Shown here in pieces: positions 24,691 to 34,100 of a stretch of 64,000 nucleotides of DNA. Position numbers and translations under genes: made by a program. The notes under the pieces are model-generated. The model saw only the letters and a program-made list of their open reading frames with translations. It ran no database searches and had not been told where the DNA came from. Source of the stretch: Blautia wexlerae DSM 19850 (lineage in GTDB: Bacteria; Bacillota; Clostridia; Lachnospirales; Lachnospiraceae); NCBI RefSeq assembly GCF_025148125.1, contig NZ_CP102267.1, forward strand, positions 4,412,501 through 4,476,500. Direction: 5' to 3'. Numbering within the stretch: the stretch's first letter is position 1; the number at the start of each line of letters is the position of its first letter.

Positions 24691-25157
24691 CGTTCCGGTC
24701 CTCCGTGTTCTTTGTTCTTTACACGGTCACGGCCAAGCGACTGTGCCAGTTCTTTGAACTTATGAAGCTGTGTAAGCAGCGACGGTCTGGTGCTGCGTGT
24801 AAGGTCTTTCTTTGTATATTCCTTAAAAGCTGCCGTCAGTGCATCCGCCTGGTTTGCCTTGAAATATACCGTCCATTTTGGGGGATCGGTCCCAAGTTCC
24901 TTTTCTATATGGTAGCGTACCTGATGTTTTCTGGCATACCGTTCAAAAGAGCGGATTCGCCCTGAAACTTCAATGGTATTGGCTCCGGGGTCTTTATAAG
25001 TCAGCCGCTTCATGCTGTTGCGCCCGACTTTTGGCATTGTGCGTTCCTGTTCCATCTTTTGGAGTACCGCAGCAATAGCCGCACGCAGTACCCGCCCTGA
25101 CAGTTTTGCTGCCTGTATAGAAACAGAAACCGTTCGTTGTTCGAGTTCTTCCTGCAA
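24687..25157 (-). CDS. PcfB/DUF3801-family conjugation protein
   Basis: About 156 aa. Related PcfB proteins begin M-Q-E-E, which here corresponds to the TTG at 25157, 6 nt after AGGAGG; the ATG at 25163 directly abuts the ribosome site and is less likely. The sequence (TVSVSIQAAKLSGRVLRAAI, then GRIRSFERYARKHQVRYHIEKE, then DALTAAFKEYTKK) fits the family encoded immediately before virD4. It assists relaxosome docking to the coupling protein in pCF10-type systems; here that role is inferred. Confidence 0.82.
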   Translation of the reverse strand: MQEELEQRTVSVSIQAAKLSGRVLRAAIAAVLQKMEQERTMPKVGRNSMKRLTYKDPGANTIEVSGRIRSFERYARKHQVRYHIEKELGTDPPKWTVYFKANQADALTAAFKEYTKKDLTRSTRPSLLTQLHKFKELAQSLGRDRVKNKEHGGPER

Positions 25158-25208
25158 GAGCATCCTCCTTTCTGATAAAATCGGTATTTATAATATGGAA
25201 ATAACTTT

Positions 25209-26024
25209 TTACCGGCTTTCCCCAAGAACCTGCTGTCGGGAAGCGTGTTCAAAGGCTTTTGCTGCCTGATCGACCTGAATTTTAGCATGTTTCAAAAGCG
25301 TCTTGATGATCGTAGCCGGGCGTTCCTGTTCCTCCAGATGATCGACCATCCCTTTGCACTCATCCGGGAGGTATGCCGCCATATCTTTCAACACATCGGA
25401 AAAGTTACCCATAAAGCCCCAGCAGCTATCCGACAGCTCCCCGTTTTTATAAAGCTCAAACCCATAACATTCGCCACGCAGATAGGAATCATAAGCGGCG
25501 ACTTCGCTGCGCATCAGTGCGTCCGCTTTCTGCCGGATGGCGCCGGTCATCTTGTCAGCGTCAAATTCCTTTAGGGCATCTTCTTTGGAAACATAGATCC
25601 AGCCGACCTGTCCGCTGTCCCATTCTGCATGAGGAGCCCTGCCTGAGAAACTTTCTGTACTCATGGCAAGACCTGAGTGGTCGTAGAGATAGAGGGGGAG
25701 CATCAGATACTTTTCCGAAATTACTTTCTGCATTGCTTCATCGATCGCCCGTTCCTCTGTCTTTGGTCCATGCCGGAAACGGCTGCTTACAATGTTTACC
25801 ATCCGTTCATAGCGTTTCATGCCGGCTTCATCATGTCCTACGGTATCTAAATACATTTCCCGCAGGAAGTCATCTTTGTCCATATGGTTGTGATGGTCGC
25901 CCAGCGCATAGCGGGGATGAAAGCATACCATCGTCCCAAAATGTTCATCTACCTCACGGGGAGAGATCAGAATATCGTCCGGCTGCACCATAAGGGCATA
26001 AGGTTCATTTACTGCCATTAACAT
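25209..26024 (-). CDS. DUF3849-type ICE protein
   Basis: 271 aa, soluble. It begins with a domain carrying PREVDEHFGTMVCFHPRYALGDHHN and YLMLPLYLYDHSGLAMST, as in an ICE family often annotated DUF3849-like. The C-terminal ~80 residues (ECYGFELYKNGELSDSCWGFMGNF) form a second small domain. It lies in the gene string PcfB, this gene, DUF3846. No activity is known to me; the domain label is from memory. Confidence 0.6.
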   Translation of the reverse strand: MLMAVNEPYALMVQPDDILISPREVDEHFGTMVCFHPRYALGDHHNHMDKDDFLREMYLDTVGHDEAGMKRYERMVNIVSSRFRHGPKTEERAIDEAMQKVISEKYLMLPLYLYDHSGLAMSTESFSGRAPHAEWDSGQVGWIYVSKEDALKEFDADKMTGAIRQKADALMRSEVAAYDSYLRGECYGFELYKNGELSDSCWGFMGNFSDVLKDMAAYLPDECKGMVDHLEEQERPATIIKTLLKHAKIQVDQAAKAFEHASRQQVLGESR

Positions 26025-26041
26025 AATTGGCTCCTTTCTTT

Positions 26042-26458
26042 CTACAAATCCGGGCCGGAATGGTGCATCATCGGTTTTTCCCGGTGCTCATTGGTTGCAG
26101 GCTGCTTGACTGCAATGATCTCGCCGGCAAGCCTTGCAAATTTTTCAGGGTACTTGAATTGCTCCCCATATTTCTCCATCAGATCCGGGGAAAGGTCTGT
26201 AAAATTTTCCTCGCCAAGACCAACGATCAGAAAATTCCCGGACACAATATCATAGATGTGGCCGTCATCGTCAAAGAGAGCTCGGTTCAAAGGCAGCCCC
26301 ATCAGCTTGCCTTCTTCATTGCAGATCAGAGCCACCGGGTCCTCATACGGATAGACCGCCTGAATATCTCCGCCCACTGCCGCCTGCAAGGATTTCAGAC
26401 CACTTTCGATCTCCGCAGCATAAGGGGACTTGCCCGGCTCTACCATTAACACTTTCAT
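26042..26458 (-). CDS. DUF3846-type ICE protein
   Basis: 138 aa. The pattern MKVLMVEPGKSPYAAEIESGLKSLQAAVGGDIQAVYPYEDPVALICNEEGKLMGLPLNRAL is split here only for description; it is the DUF3846 core, with P-L-N-R as its best-known motif. The ATG overlaps the upstream gene's stop. The family is common on Firmicutes ICEs and phages and has no proven function to my knowledge. Confidence 0.75.
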   Translation of the reverse strand: MKVLMVEPGKSPYAAEIESGLKSLQAAVGGDIQAVYPYEDPVALICNEEGKLMGLPLNRALFDDDGHIYDIVSGNFLIVGLGEENFTDLSPDLMEKYGEQFKYPEKFARLAGEIIAVKQPATNEHREKPMMHHSGPDL

Positions 26459-27297
26459 AATTGTATATCCTCCTTCTTTTTCATTGCCGTACCGGGAGTG
26501 GTTGGCGTTTTTTCCTGAGTTTTTGCCACAGAGAGCTTCCCCAGGACGGAAGGCTTCTCCTGGTTTTCGGGTGTAAAAATACCGCCCTCCGAAACCTCGG
26601 CGGCGGCATGTTCCGTTTTGGCCTGTTCCAGTCCTTCAACCGTATAGCCAGGTAAAAGAGTACCGTGAACCATAAAATGGTGCTCATATTCTTTCGGGAT
26701 CGGCGGGGAAATTTCCGTGAATAAATGGGAATAGGCTTTCTTTCGCCCGTCCAGGTATTTTATGGCTGCGTTCTTATCTGTATATCGTTTCTGGTTTTGT
26801 CCGGCAATCTTTGCTCCATATCCCTGCTTCGGGGAATGAATACGGACTTCCCATGTCACATACCAGGCAATCGGAACACTCTGTTTGGTTTCTCTGTCAT
26901 ATTTCGTATCTTCCCAAATACTGCAGGTCATCTGATAGACCCGGTTGCTGATTTTCTGATCCGCCCTCCAGTTATCGGTGTCTTTCCACTGGTTGCCGGT
27001 ATGTTCGATCTCCGGTGTACGAAGATATTCCAAAGCCCGGTTGATCGTCTGTGTTGCCGCTGCCTGCTGTTCCCACTGTTTTGCAGCAGCCACCACGATT
27101 TCATAGGCTTTCTGCTCCCCGTCAATACTTCCCTGGCGCATGGCTTCCAGGCTATCGGTTCCCATTGTGATCAGAGTAGAAATATCCACATTTTCACAAA
27201 CTACGCTGTGTTCAATTTTAAGCTCTGATCCCGGCGTCAAGTGGTCGCCATACCGGTAGGCATGGTAATCCCTGTTTTCTTCCAAAATGCTGTTCAC
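26455..27297 (-). CDS. Hypothetical ICE protein
   Basis: About 280 aa, unknown family. It is mostly soluble, with a middle section of aromatic beta character (WYVTWEVRIHSPKQGYGAKI) and a low-complexity C-terminal tail. The start is uncertain: the GTG at 27297 overlaps AGGAGG itself, and a TTG five codons in is an alternative. It lies 6 bp downstream of the LPD-type metalloprotein gene. Confidence 0.5.
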   Translation of the reverse strand: MNSILEENRDYHAYRYGDHLTPGSELKIEHSVVCENVDISTLITMGTDSLEAMRQGSIDGEQKAYEIVVAAAKQWEQQAAATQTINRALEYLRTPEIEHTGNQWKDTDNWRADQKISNRVYQMTCSIWEDTKYDRETKQSVPIAWYVTWEVRIHSPKQGYGAKIAGQNQKRYTDKNAAIKYLDGRKKAYSHLFTEISPPIPKEYEHHFMVHGTLLPGYTVEGLEQAKTEHAAAEVSEGGIFTPENQEKPSVLGKLSVAKTQEKTPTTPGTAMKKKEDIQL

Positions 27298-27303
27298 CTC
27301 CTG

Positions 27304-29328
27304 CTATATTTCCGGCTCATGGTTTTTTCTGAAAATCGTCTGTGCCGGTGATTTTTTATCTGCCGGTCTGTTTGCCGCAAGCTGATCCATCACGGAAGGA
27401 CGGCCGACGCCGAACATGGATAGCTGACCGTCCGCTGCCTCACGAAGTTCAGAAACAGAGAGAGGAAGCGTTACATCGGCATGGGTCAATAGCTGTTCCC
27501 GTTTCAAATCCTGAATGATCTCGTCAAAAACAGCGTTGATCGCACGGCGTTCTTCCCCCACAGGAAAGGCTTTCAATACCTCCATTTCTCCGTCTTTACC
27601 GGAAACCAGGGTAAGGGCACAGTCGGCATGGCCTGCCAGATAATCCGATGTGTAGGGCAGTTTGTCCTTGATATAACAGGCAAAGGCTCTGGCTGTCATT
27701 TCCACATTGCTGTCCCAATAACCGCCGTCTTTTTCACATTCTTTTCCCATGCGTACCGAATTACGGTAAAAATCAGTTTCCGTCCGTCCAATCTGCGGAG
27801 CTTCCTGCGCCTGCATCCTGGAAAGCATACGCTCAAAATTTTCCAGCCGTTCCCGTTCACTTTTGGGAATTACCCGGCCGGTAACATTCTTCTTAAATGC
27901 GCTGATCTGTCCCACAGAGCCGGGTTCGCCGGACAAAAATGCTTCCCGCAAGACTGCGTAGGTTTCCATCTGTTCCTCATTGCCATACCGTTTCAGAGAG
28001 GCAAGAACCGAGGAATCCAGCCAGTTTGCCGCATTTTTCCGGGTGCGTTCTGTTTGTGCTTCCGTGCGCTTTGCTGCCTGTTCCGGTGTTTCCGGTTTAT
28101 ACTTCATGGTGTCAATGAGTTTTTGGAACGGCGCATAGAGGCGGGGCTGTTCTGACAGCATCCCTTTTGCGCCCATCTTTGTACCAAGATAATCGTCAAG
28201 TCCATGCCACCATTCATGTGCCAGCGAACCTGCCCCGTGCATTTTCGTAAGATTGATGACTGTACGCAAAGGTTCATAATGAGCCGCAGCATTGCCGCTG
28301 CCTCTTGCACCAAAAGCGATAGCAAGCGTTCCCTGATAAGCAATATCTTTATCGCTGATCTTAAGGGCTGACGCCAGATCCTTTAGTGCTTCAAATCCCA
28401 TGTTAAGGGAGGTCTGACGGTCGTTCTGGTTCATCCAGTTTCCAAACTCGCCGCCGCGGAATCCAAATGTATCAAGATAATGCTGTCCGGTGATCTCCAC
28501 GCCATTCCGATAATCCGGGCCGGTACGTTTGACATGGGCGAGCTGGGGAGGGACAAACCGGATCTTCCCATTTTTGTTCCTGCCTTTGGCAAGTTCCTGC
28601 ACCCATTTCAGGGCAGCTTCTTTGGTCTCAAAATTGGTCCGCAGGATCGAATAGCCTTTTGTCACATAGTAGGTACCGGGTTTCCAGTCCTCATTTTTAG
28701 AATAGGTATGTTTCCCGTCGTTGAAGTGGATCGCATAACCTTTCGGTATTTTCTGCTCTTTGGAAACACAAAACTGTTCCTTTTTTGCTTTCTGAGTAAA
28801 GTTGCGCTCAAAATATTCAGCCGAGCGGATCAGCATAGTATTGGACAATTTGTTTGTGATCACGGGATTGTCCTGTCCCTTTTTCGTTGCCCGGTAATGG
28901 ATTCCGCTTCCCCAGCCCTGTACCTTTTCTAAATATCCATTGTCAACGAAAAAGCGGTCATAGGCTCTCACAGCATCCTCCACAGTACGGACATCTGAAA
29001 GCACTGTCTGCAATTCCCGGACTGTTTTTATATATTCCTTTTGTCTCGCGGTCCGTTTTTCCGGGGTGTCATCCGTGCGGTAATACTGAGGGGAAGCACT
29101 TAAGCCGTCCCTCGCTTTTTTGATAAAATAGACCACGCCAAGAGGAATCCCTTCCTCCAGCATGGCTGCATAGTCCGGCTTTTTCCAGACATTATCTTTT
29201 TTCACAAATTTTTCGGCTTCGCGCTCATTCATGGCTTCCAGATCATCTGCATACAGTCCGCGGTCTTTCCACAGATCTTTTTTTGCACCGCCGATCTTTT
29301 CACCGAAATCTTCATGCACTCCTGCCAA
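27304..29328 (-). CDS. Large polyvalent (LPD-type) protein with HEWWH zinc motif
   Basis: 674 aa starting at a TTG with GGAGG nine nt upstream. The central part has GFRGGEFGNWMNQNDRQ and IAFGARGSG, then HGAGSLAHEWWHGLDDYLG, which contains an HExxH zincin-type motif near residue 377. Such LPD1-type domains are found in multi-domain conjugative and phage proteins thought to act in the recipient. The N-terminal ~270 residues are another, unidentified region. Protease activity is possible but unproven. Confidence 0.7.
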   Translation of the reverse strand: MAGVHEDFGEKIGGAKKDLWKDRGLYADDLEAMNEREAEKFVKKDNVWKKPDYAAMLEEGIPLGVVYFIKKARDGLSASPQYYRTDDTPEKRTARQKEYIKTVRELQTVLSDVRTVEDAVRAYDRFFVDNGYLEKVQGWGSGIHYRATKKGQDNPVITNKLSNTMLIRSAEYFERNFTQKAKKEQFCVSKEQKIPKGYAIHFNDGKHTYSKNEDWKPGTYYVTKGYSILRTNFETKEAALKWVQELAKGRNKNGKIRFVPPQLAHVKRTGPDYRNGVEITGQHYLDTFGFRGGEFGNWMNQNDRQTSLNMGFEALKDLASALKISDKDIAYQGTLAIAFGARGSGNAAAHYEPLRTVINLTKMHGAGSLAHEWWHGLDDYLGTKMGAKGMLSEQPRLYAPFQKLIDTMKYKPETPEQAAKRTEAQTERTRKNAANWLDSSVLASLKRYGNEEQMETYAVLREAFLSGEPGSVGQISAFKKNVTGRVIPKSERERLENFERMLSRMQAQEAPQIGRTETDFYRNSVRMGKECEKDGGYWDSNVEMTARAFACYIKDKLPYTSDYLAGHADCALTLVSGKDGEMEVLKAFPVGEERRAINAVFDEIIQDLKREQLLTHADVTLPLSVSELREAADGQLSMFGVGRPSVMDQLAANRPADKKSPAQTIFRKNHEPEI

Positions 29329-29358
29329 TCTTCATCACCTCCAGTCAGTGTAGAATTC

Positions 29359-30261
29359 TTATCGCTCCGGGGCAGGGCGGCGTTCCTCGTTTTTGTGAAG
29401 TTGTGGGAGGTTTCCTGTGAGCCGGTCAGTTTCCCTGCGGATCAGTTTGTCCAGAGCGCCTAAATCCTCCGGTGCAATGGCAAACTCCCGGTAATTTTCA
29501 TACCACAAGCCCGTAGAGATTGCCGCGATGGGCACGATTTTCTCCGAACCGGATGGAAGAAGGCGATACACAGGGGCTTCGTCATAAAGAAGTATCTGCT
29601 TTGCCGTTCCCTGTGGTATGCGGTACTTATCCATATCCGGGTTCTGGGCTGCCTCCATATATTCCATATTCAGGCGTTCTTCTAAATCCTGGGGCATATA
29701 ACGAAATGCCTGATCCATCCACTGTCTGAACATCGTGGAATAGTGGTACTGCCATTCCGTAACTTGATTCGGGGCATAAGAAAATCCCCAGCTTTTCAGA
29801 GCATCTTTTTCGTAAAGCTCCATTTCAGTCCATTCTTTCAGGCTGACCGTGGCCGCTGAACCATCTTTGCGTTCGATATTGACGCCGCAAGGATAGAGGA
29901 TATTTCTTTTTATATCCTGCCGCAGCGTGTCTAAATCCATCATCAGAACATCCCCGTACAAGTGACCGCCCTCGCTCCGATCCGTATGAAACAGGAAAGC
30001 CCTCGCTCCGATGAACTCCGTTGTTAAGATCATTTGATGAAGGTCTGCCGTAGAACAATAAGCAAACAAGGCGTCGGAAAGCCACATGTGATTTTTCCCC
30101 ATGATAGTAATGGAATCAGCCCCGGTATTTGTCGCCAGAGAACGCATATTAAATTCGCATTCCCTAAGAAAATCTCCGGCAAAAATATGGATCTCATACG
30201 CAAAGACGGATAAGTCTGTATCGCGGATCAAATAAATCTGCGGTAGTGGTTCCTGATTCAA
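29359..30261 (-). CDS. Hypothetical ICE protein
   Basis: 300 aa, started at the TTG at 30261 because AAAGGAGG lies 7 nt upstream. It is soluble, with an N-terminal segment YLIRDTDLSVFAYEIHIF and a C-terminal segment KQILLYDEAPVYRLLPSGSEKI that resembles a YodL-type ICE module. I cannot assign a function. It precedes the LPD-type gene by ~30 bp and belongs to the same operon. Confidence 0.55.
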   Translation of the reverse strand: MNQEPLPQIYLIRDTDLSVFAYEIHIFAGDFLRECEFNMRSLATNTGADSITIMGKNHMWLSDALFAYCSTADLHQMILTTEFIGARAFLFHTDRSEGGHLYGDVLMMDLDTLRQDIKRNILYPCGVNIERKDGSAATVSLKEWTEMELYEKDALKSWGFSYAPNQVTEWQYHYSTMFRQWMDQAFRYMPQDLEERLNMEYMEAAQNPDMDKYRIPQGTAKQILLYDEAPVYRLLPSGSEKIVPIAAISTGLWYENYREFAIAPEDLGALDKLIRRETDRLTGNLPQLHKNEERRPAPER

Positions 30262-30292
30262 TCAAATTCCTCCTTTCATGTGAACCTGACAA

Positions 30293-31063
30293 TTACCGGC
30301 TTTCCTTATCATGGGAAGGTGCTGGCTGCTTTTTTGCCGGTTCCGTTTTTGCTGCCTGTTCCCGCATTGCTTCCAAAACAGAAGGGCGCCTTTCCGCAGT
30401 CTGTTCCAATCGGGCAAGGGTATTAAGTGCCCACTCCGTATTACGGTTAATGGAGGATATAAGGGCGCCCTCCACTTTGAAAGCACCTTTGAACACTTTG
30501 GCAATCTTCCCATTTTCTTTTGCGTCTGTCTCCGCAGGTTTTCCTTGAAGGGTACGGCCCATATTTTTGAGATGCCGCCCCATTTCGTGGTATTCCGTAC
30601 TGAAAGCGTCAATTCTGGCAACAGCCCTGTTGCTGGCCTGCATACTTTTTTCTGCTGCATTTTGAATGGATTCCAACGCTGGTCTGACATGTAAAAACTG
30701 TGTGATCCCATTCAAAGCAACAGTACCTCGTTCCCTGAAATCGGCAAGGATATTCCTGCACCCGTTTATGATCTGGCCTTTGAGTTCGGAAAGACGGTGA
30801 CGCATAACGGAAATATTCATCTCCATAGCTTTACAGCTCTTTTGGAGAGTATCTTTCAGGGAATGGTTCTGTAATCCCTTCATTTCCTGACGCACTGCCT
30901 TTAATTCCTCGGTTGCCTCCAAAAGACGCTGCTCCATCCCGGTCACATGCCCGATCAGCTTGGAAAATTCTTCATATCCCGGTGTGTTGTTGTCTTTTAG
31001 GAGAGCAAGCAGTTCTTTGACCTGCTCATTTTCCGCAATCGGCTGGCTATCTGTCTCCGTCAT
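30293..31063 (-). CDS. Coiled-coil ICE protein (DUF6674-like)
   Basis: 256 aa, mostly helical, with no membrane segment. The N-terminal part (ELLALLKDNNTPGYEEFSKLIGHVTGMEQRLLEA is the conserved start, given here by its first residues ELLALLKD) leads into heptad-like helices. The family occurs on Tn1549-type ICEs beside the replication genes. The function is unknown; the domain name is a recollection. Confidence 0.5.
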   Translation of the reverse strand: MTETDSQPIAENEQVKELLALLKDNNTPGYEEFSKLIGHVTGMEQRLLEATEELKAVRQEMKGLQNHSLKDTLQKSCKAMEMNISVMRHRLSELKGQIINGCRNILADFRERGTVALNGITQFLHVRPALESIQNAAEKSMQASNRAVARIDAFSTEYHEMGRHLKNMGRTLQGKPAETDAKENGKIAKVFKGAFKVEGALISSINRNTEWALNTLARLEQTAERRPSVLEAMREQAAKTEPAKKQPAPSHDKESR

Positions 31064-31066
31064 TCA

Positions 31067-31348
31067 TCAATCCCTCCCATCTGCCGGTAGCTGCCCTCCG
31101 GCAATCTTGCCAACAATCTCCGGACCGGTTTCATAAATCTGCATGAGGCGTTTTGCTGTGCCGCAGGGCTGTGCAGCTCCGCTGGTCCAAAGACGCACTG
31201 TGGATGGGGCAACATTCATCAAAAGCGCAAAGCCCTTTTCGTTCATGTCCAGCTTTTTCATCAGCGATTTAACCATATCGGGGCCGTAGTCTGGACACCG
31301 GGAAGCCTCGGCAATCATCTGCAAAGCGGTATTTTCAATTTTTTTCAT
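31067..31348 (-). CDS. Small helix-turn-helix protein
   Basis: 93 aa from the ATG at 31348 (AGGAGG at 8-nt spacing). Residues 25-65 form a helix-turn-helix (LMKKLDMNEKGFALLMNV, then STVRLWTSGAAQPCGTAKRLM), as in antitoxin-type or phage-type XRE regulators. It may control the ICE operon in which it lies. Confidence 0.65.
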   Translation of the reverse strand: MKKIENTALQMIAEASRCPDYGPDMVKSLMKKLDMNEKGFALLMNVAPSTVRLWTSGAAQPCGTAKRLMQIYETGPEIVGKIAGGQLPADGRD

Positions 31349-31380
31349 TTTCAAATCCTCCTGTTATTTGTTTTCCAGCC

Positions 31381-31605
31381 TTATGCCGGGGAGAAGCTGA
31401 TCTGGTTGTGTTTCATCCTTTTGGCAAAGTCCGGCAGCGAATAATTTACCCCGTCAATTTCTGCATGGGTGTCATCCAGACGATGGCAAACAGCAAAGTG
31501 CCTGTCCCCGTTTCCATAGAACAGGCAGAGTAAACCATTGTCAGGAATGGGAAACAGCGTTTTTCCGGCGCTGTCTGTAAAGCAGATCTGTTGAGATCCA
31601 TTCAT
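31381..31605 (-). CDS. Small hypothetical ICE protein
   Basis: 74 aa from the ATG at 31605 (GGGAGG upstream). It has a compact beta-type pattern (QQICFTDSAGKTLFPIPDNG, CLFYGNGDRHFAVCHRLDD, IDGVNYSLPDFAKRM). The family is unknown to me. It is 13 bp downstream of the Toprim-protein gene. Confidence 0.5.
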   Translation of the reverse strand: MNGSQQICFTDSAGKTLFPIPDNGLLCLFYGNGDRHFAVCHRLDDTHAEIDGVNYSLPDFAKRMKHNQISFSPA

Positions 31606-31618
31606 GTTGAAATCCTCC

Positions 31619-32599
31619 CTAAATTGAAACAGCCGCCTCTTTTGGGCGGCGTTGGTGCTGGCTGGTTTGCAGTTGTTCCCGAACCTGCAGCAATTTTTCA
31701 TTGTAATCTTTTCCCATCCGGGGAGGGTTGACACTTACCCGGATATGACGGAAACGTTTATCCTCGTGGAGCATGGTCTTGATTTTCCGGGCATTGACAA
31801 ATCCGGCAAGGTCGTGATCCATATAAAGGGTAACACGCCGTATCTCCGGGTGGCGTTCCAGGAAAGAAGTCAGCGCCACATGGGAAGTACCTCCCAAAGA
31901 CAAGCGATAACCATTCCATTTCCATCCCTCCATCTCTTGAAGCGTTGCATGAGAAAGCGCATCAATAGGAGCTTCAAAGACTGCCACATGCCGGCTGCCC
32001 GGACTTTGCGGGGGATAACAAAAGTTATATCCTTTGTCGCTGCCATAGACATCCTTTTTGAGATTGCCACTGGTACTGCGCATACAGGCGAACTTCGCTT
32101 TCCCGGAATCATCTTTCCCTACAAACACACAAACCGGTTCTCCATGATACCGGGCTTCGTAAAAAATCCCGGCTTGTAAACACTGGCGAATGACTTCTGA
32201 GCTGATCCCCCGTTTCTGCAAATAGGAGACCGCAGCGGTCGCGCAACGTCTGGCCCAGGGGAGAGAGAATGCTTTCTTTTCTGGTTCTTTTGATACCTGT
32301 ATTTCTGCCGTACTTCGGTAAGCCGGTGTATGTCGGATTTCGCCACCTACCAGAGCATGAACCGCATCCACAAGACCATATCCCCGAATCTGGATCAGGT
32401 AGTCCAGCGCATTGATACTCCGTCCACGGCTGTTCCAGTACCAGTACCTTTTCCCGGTCACATATACCAGACTGTCATGCTCCTTATGCCGGAAATTAGG
32501 TCCATCCCGTTTCAGCACGCCGGGTTCATGGAACTGCAGGTAAGTAAACAGATCAGCTTCCCGCGCTGCCTGAATCTGTTCTTTGGTTACGCCGGGCAT
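31619..32599 (-). CDS. DUF3991/Toprim-domain primase-like protein
   Basis: 326 aa. The N-terminus has a DUF3991-type region (LFTYLQFHEPGVLKRDG, then RYWYWNSRGRSINALDYLIQ), as found in small primases. A Toprim domain follows, with VAVFEAPIDALSHATL (the Glu) near residue 205 and VTLYMDHDLAGF (the DxD-like pair) near residue 260. It probably primes the transferred strand in the recipient. Its start has no ribosome site of its own; a 12-codon ORF with a strong one overlaps it. Confidence 0.8.
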   Translation of the reverse strand: MPGVTKEQIQAAREADLFTYLQFHEPGVLKRDGPNFRHKEHDSLVYVTGKRYWYWNSRGRSINALDYLIQIRGYGLVDAVHALVGGEIRHTPAYRSTAEIQVSKEPEKKAFSLPWARRCATAAVSYLQKRGISSEVIRQCLQAGIFYEARYHGEPVCVFVGKDDSGKAKFACMRSTSGNLKKDVYGSDKGYNFCYPPQSPGSRHVAVFEAPIDALSHATLQEMEGWKWNGYRLSLGGTSHVALTSFLERHPEIRRVTLYMDHDLAGFVNARKIKTMLHEDKRFRHIRVSVNPPRMGKDYNEKLLQVREQLQTSQHQRRPKEAAVSI

Positions 32600-32625
32600 T
32601 GTACCGGCACAGTGATTCTTTTCAT
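32587..32625 (-). CDS. 12-codon leader ORF overlapping the primase start
   Basis: It reads MKRITVPVQCPA-stop and is preceded by AAGGAGG at ideal spacing. It overlaps the first codons of the Toprim gene in another frame, so it may couple ribosomes onto that gene. It is seen in the sequence; its expression is inferred. Confidence 0.4.
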   Translation of the reverse strand: MKRITVPVQCPA

Positions 32626-32676
32626 CGTGCTTTGCCTCCTTCCTGTGATGGAATGAAAAAAGACACCCAAAGGTGC

Positions 32677-33549
32677 CTAACAGCCGTACAGGTCGTGATT
32701 GACCTCGGCACGGTAATAGCTGTCCATTGTAGCCGGGGCATTATACAGCGCCGCCAGCAGATATGCTTTGATATTTCCGACCTTCGTAGTGTTCTTGTTG
32801 ATACAGTCAAAGACATACTCTAAGTGGCCGGAATTGATCTTCAGGAACCGGCTCTTGACGATCTCCCGCGGAAAATCATCTCCGGCAATGCGAATGTAAG
32901 GGCGTTTCGACAAAATCACTTCAAGCATAAGTTCAAGGGCTTCGTCCAGACGTTCCCTGCCATACCGTAAGACCAGTAAGTCATATTCGATATTTTCTTT
33001 GATGATTTCACGATAGGCTTCTATCAGCTCTATCCGATCCATCCCATCCGTGCGGCTTGCCGCTTCCGGCTCTGCCGGATAGATTGATGGATAAGTTATT
33101 GATTTATCTTTTTTTGATTTTTTTGTTTTTAATGGATTAGTATTTAATTGTGCCGGATTTTCCTGTTCAGGTTCCGCCTGTTTAGGTTTTGCCTGTTCAG
33201 GTTTTACCTGTCTTGGATTTTCCCGTTTAGGTGAAAACCCTGTGTTTTCGGTACTTACAGGCTGCTCATGGATTGTATATTCAATGTCTCCCAACTGCCC
33301 GTTATCATAGCGGAGGCGCTGTCTGGTGAGATAACCATGCCGCTCCAGTTCCTTCAGGGCAGTAGTGATAGAATCCACACCGTCCTTGCAGATATGGGCG
33401 AGTCCCTTCGTGGTATAATCCCAATCTTCCGGCAGCGACAACATAAGTGATAAAAGCCCCTTTGCCTTTAAGGACAACTCCGTATTGCGCAGATGGTGAT
33501 TGCTCATTATCGTAAAGTCCTTTGTTTTCTCTACACGGAATACTGCCAT
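32677..33549 (-). CDS. Winged-helix replication-type protein (DUF6017-like)
   Basis: 290 aa. The N-terminal ~95 residues form a winged helix (LSLKAKGLLSLMLSLPEDWDYTTKGLAHI is the first part, then ALKELERHGYLTRQRLR). A repetitive linker of KPEQAKPKQAEPEQ type is followed by a DUF6017-type C-terminal domain (LIEAYREIIKENIEYDLLV). Related proteins act as initiators or organizers on ICEs. The start follows AAAGGAGG. It is close to the operon's upstream end. Confidence 0.75.
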   Translation of the reverse strand: MAVFRVEKTKDFTIMSNHHLRNTELSLKAKGLLSLMLSLPEDWDYTTKGLAHICKDGVDSITTALKELERHGYLTRQRLRYDNGQLGDIEYTIHEQPVSTENTGFSPKRENPRQVKPEQAKPKQAEPEQENPAQLNTNPLKTKKSKKDKSITYPSIYPAEPEAASRTDGMDRIELIEAYREIIKENIEYDLLVLRYGRERLDEALELMLEVILSKRPYIRIAGDDFPREIVKSRFLKINSGHLEYVFDCINKNTTKVGNIKAYLLAALYNAPATMDSYYRAEVNHDLYGC

Positions 33550-33578
33550 TGTATCGCCTCCTTTCTTCGACTATTCCG

Positions 33579-34100
33579 TTACAAGGCATGATCCCTGTGG
33601 TCATAATGGAGATGACCGCCAGAGACCTTCGCATGGTTTTTCAGTTTCACTTCGCCCCTTTCCTGGCTCTCTAAAAATTTCTGATAGCCGGCATCTGTAA
33701 GGAACAAGCGCATCTTATCGCCTTTGTCGCCAACAGGGGAATCGTAAGACAATACATCAAAAACGATCATGTGCCTTACCTCCGGGTCAAAGCGTTCAAG
33801 CGCCATGATGTCATGCCCCTTCAATTTTTCTGCACCTGATTGCTGTCTGGCCTCGGCGATCTTTTCTCCAATCGTCCGGGCTGGATAGGGCAGACGGTAA
33901 TTCTTCTGAATATCTTTTACCAAGTCCATGCACTCTGCATTTGACAGAACACGAAGTTTTGCCATAAGACCTTCTGCCGCCTCCCGCTGCTCGGAATTAT
34001 TTGAATACCGCACGGTCATATAAAGTTCATTCAGGATCTTTGTCTGATAATTGCCCTCCACCTGAAAGAGCAGCTTTTTTTCCATTTCGTTTAATTCCAT
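33579..34100 (-). CDS. Hypothetical ICE protein, first gene of the operon
   Basis: 173 aa. The N-terminal two thirds are helical (LYMTVRYSNNSEQREAAEGLMAKL; NYRLPYPARTIGEKIAEARQQ). The C-terminus ends HLHYDHRDHAL, a cluster of four histidines that could bind metal. The family is unknown to me. The ATG at 34100 has AAAGGAG upstream. It begins the minus-strand ICE operon. Confidence 0.55.
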   Translation of the reverse strand: MELNEMEKKLLFQVEGNYQTKILNELYMTVRYSNNSEQREAAEGLMAKLRVLSNAECMDLVKDIQKNYRLPYPARTIGEKIAEARQQSGAEKLKGHDIMALERFDPEVRHMIVFDVLSYDSPVGDKGDKMRLFLTDAGYQKFLESQERGEVKLKNHAKVSGGHLHYDHRDHAL

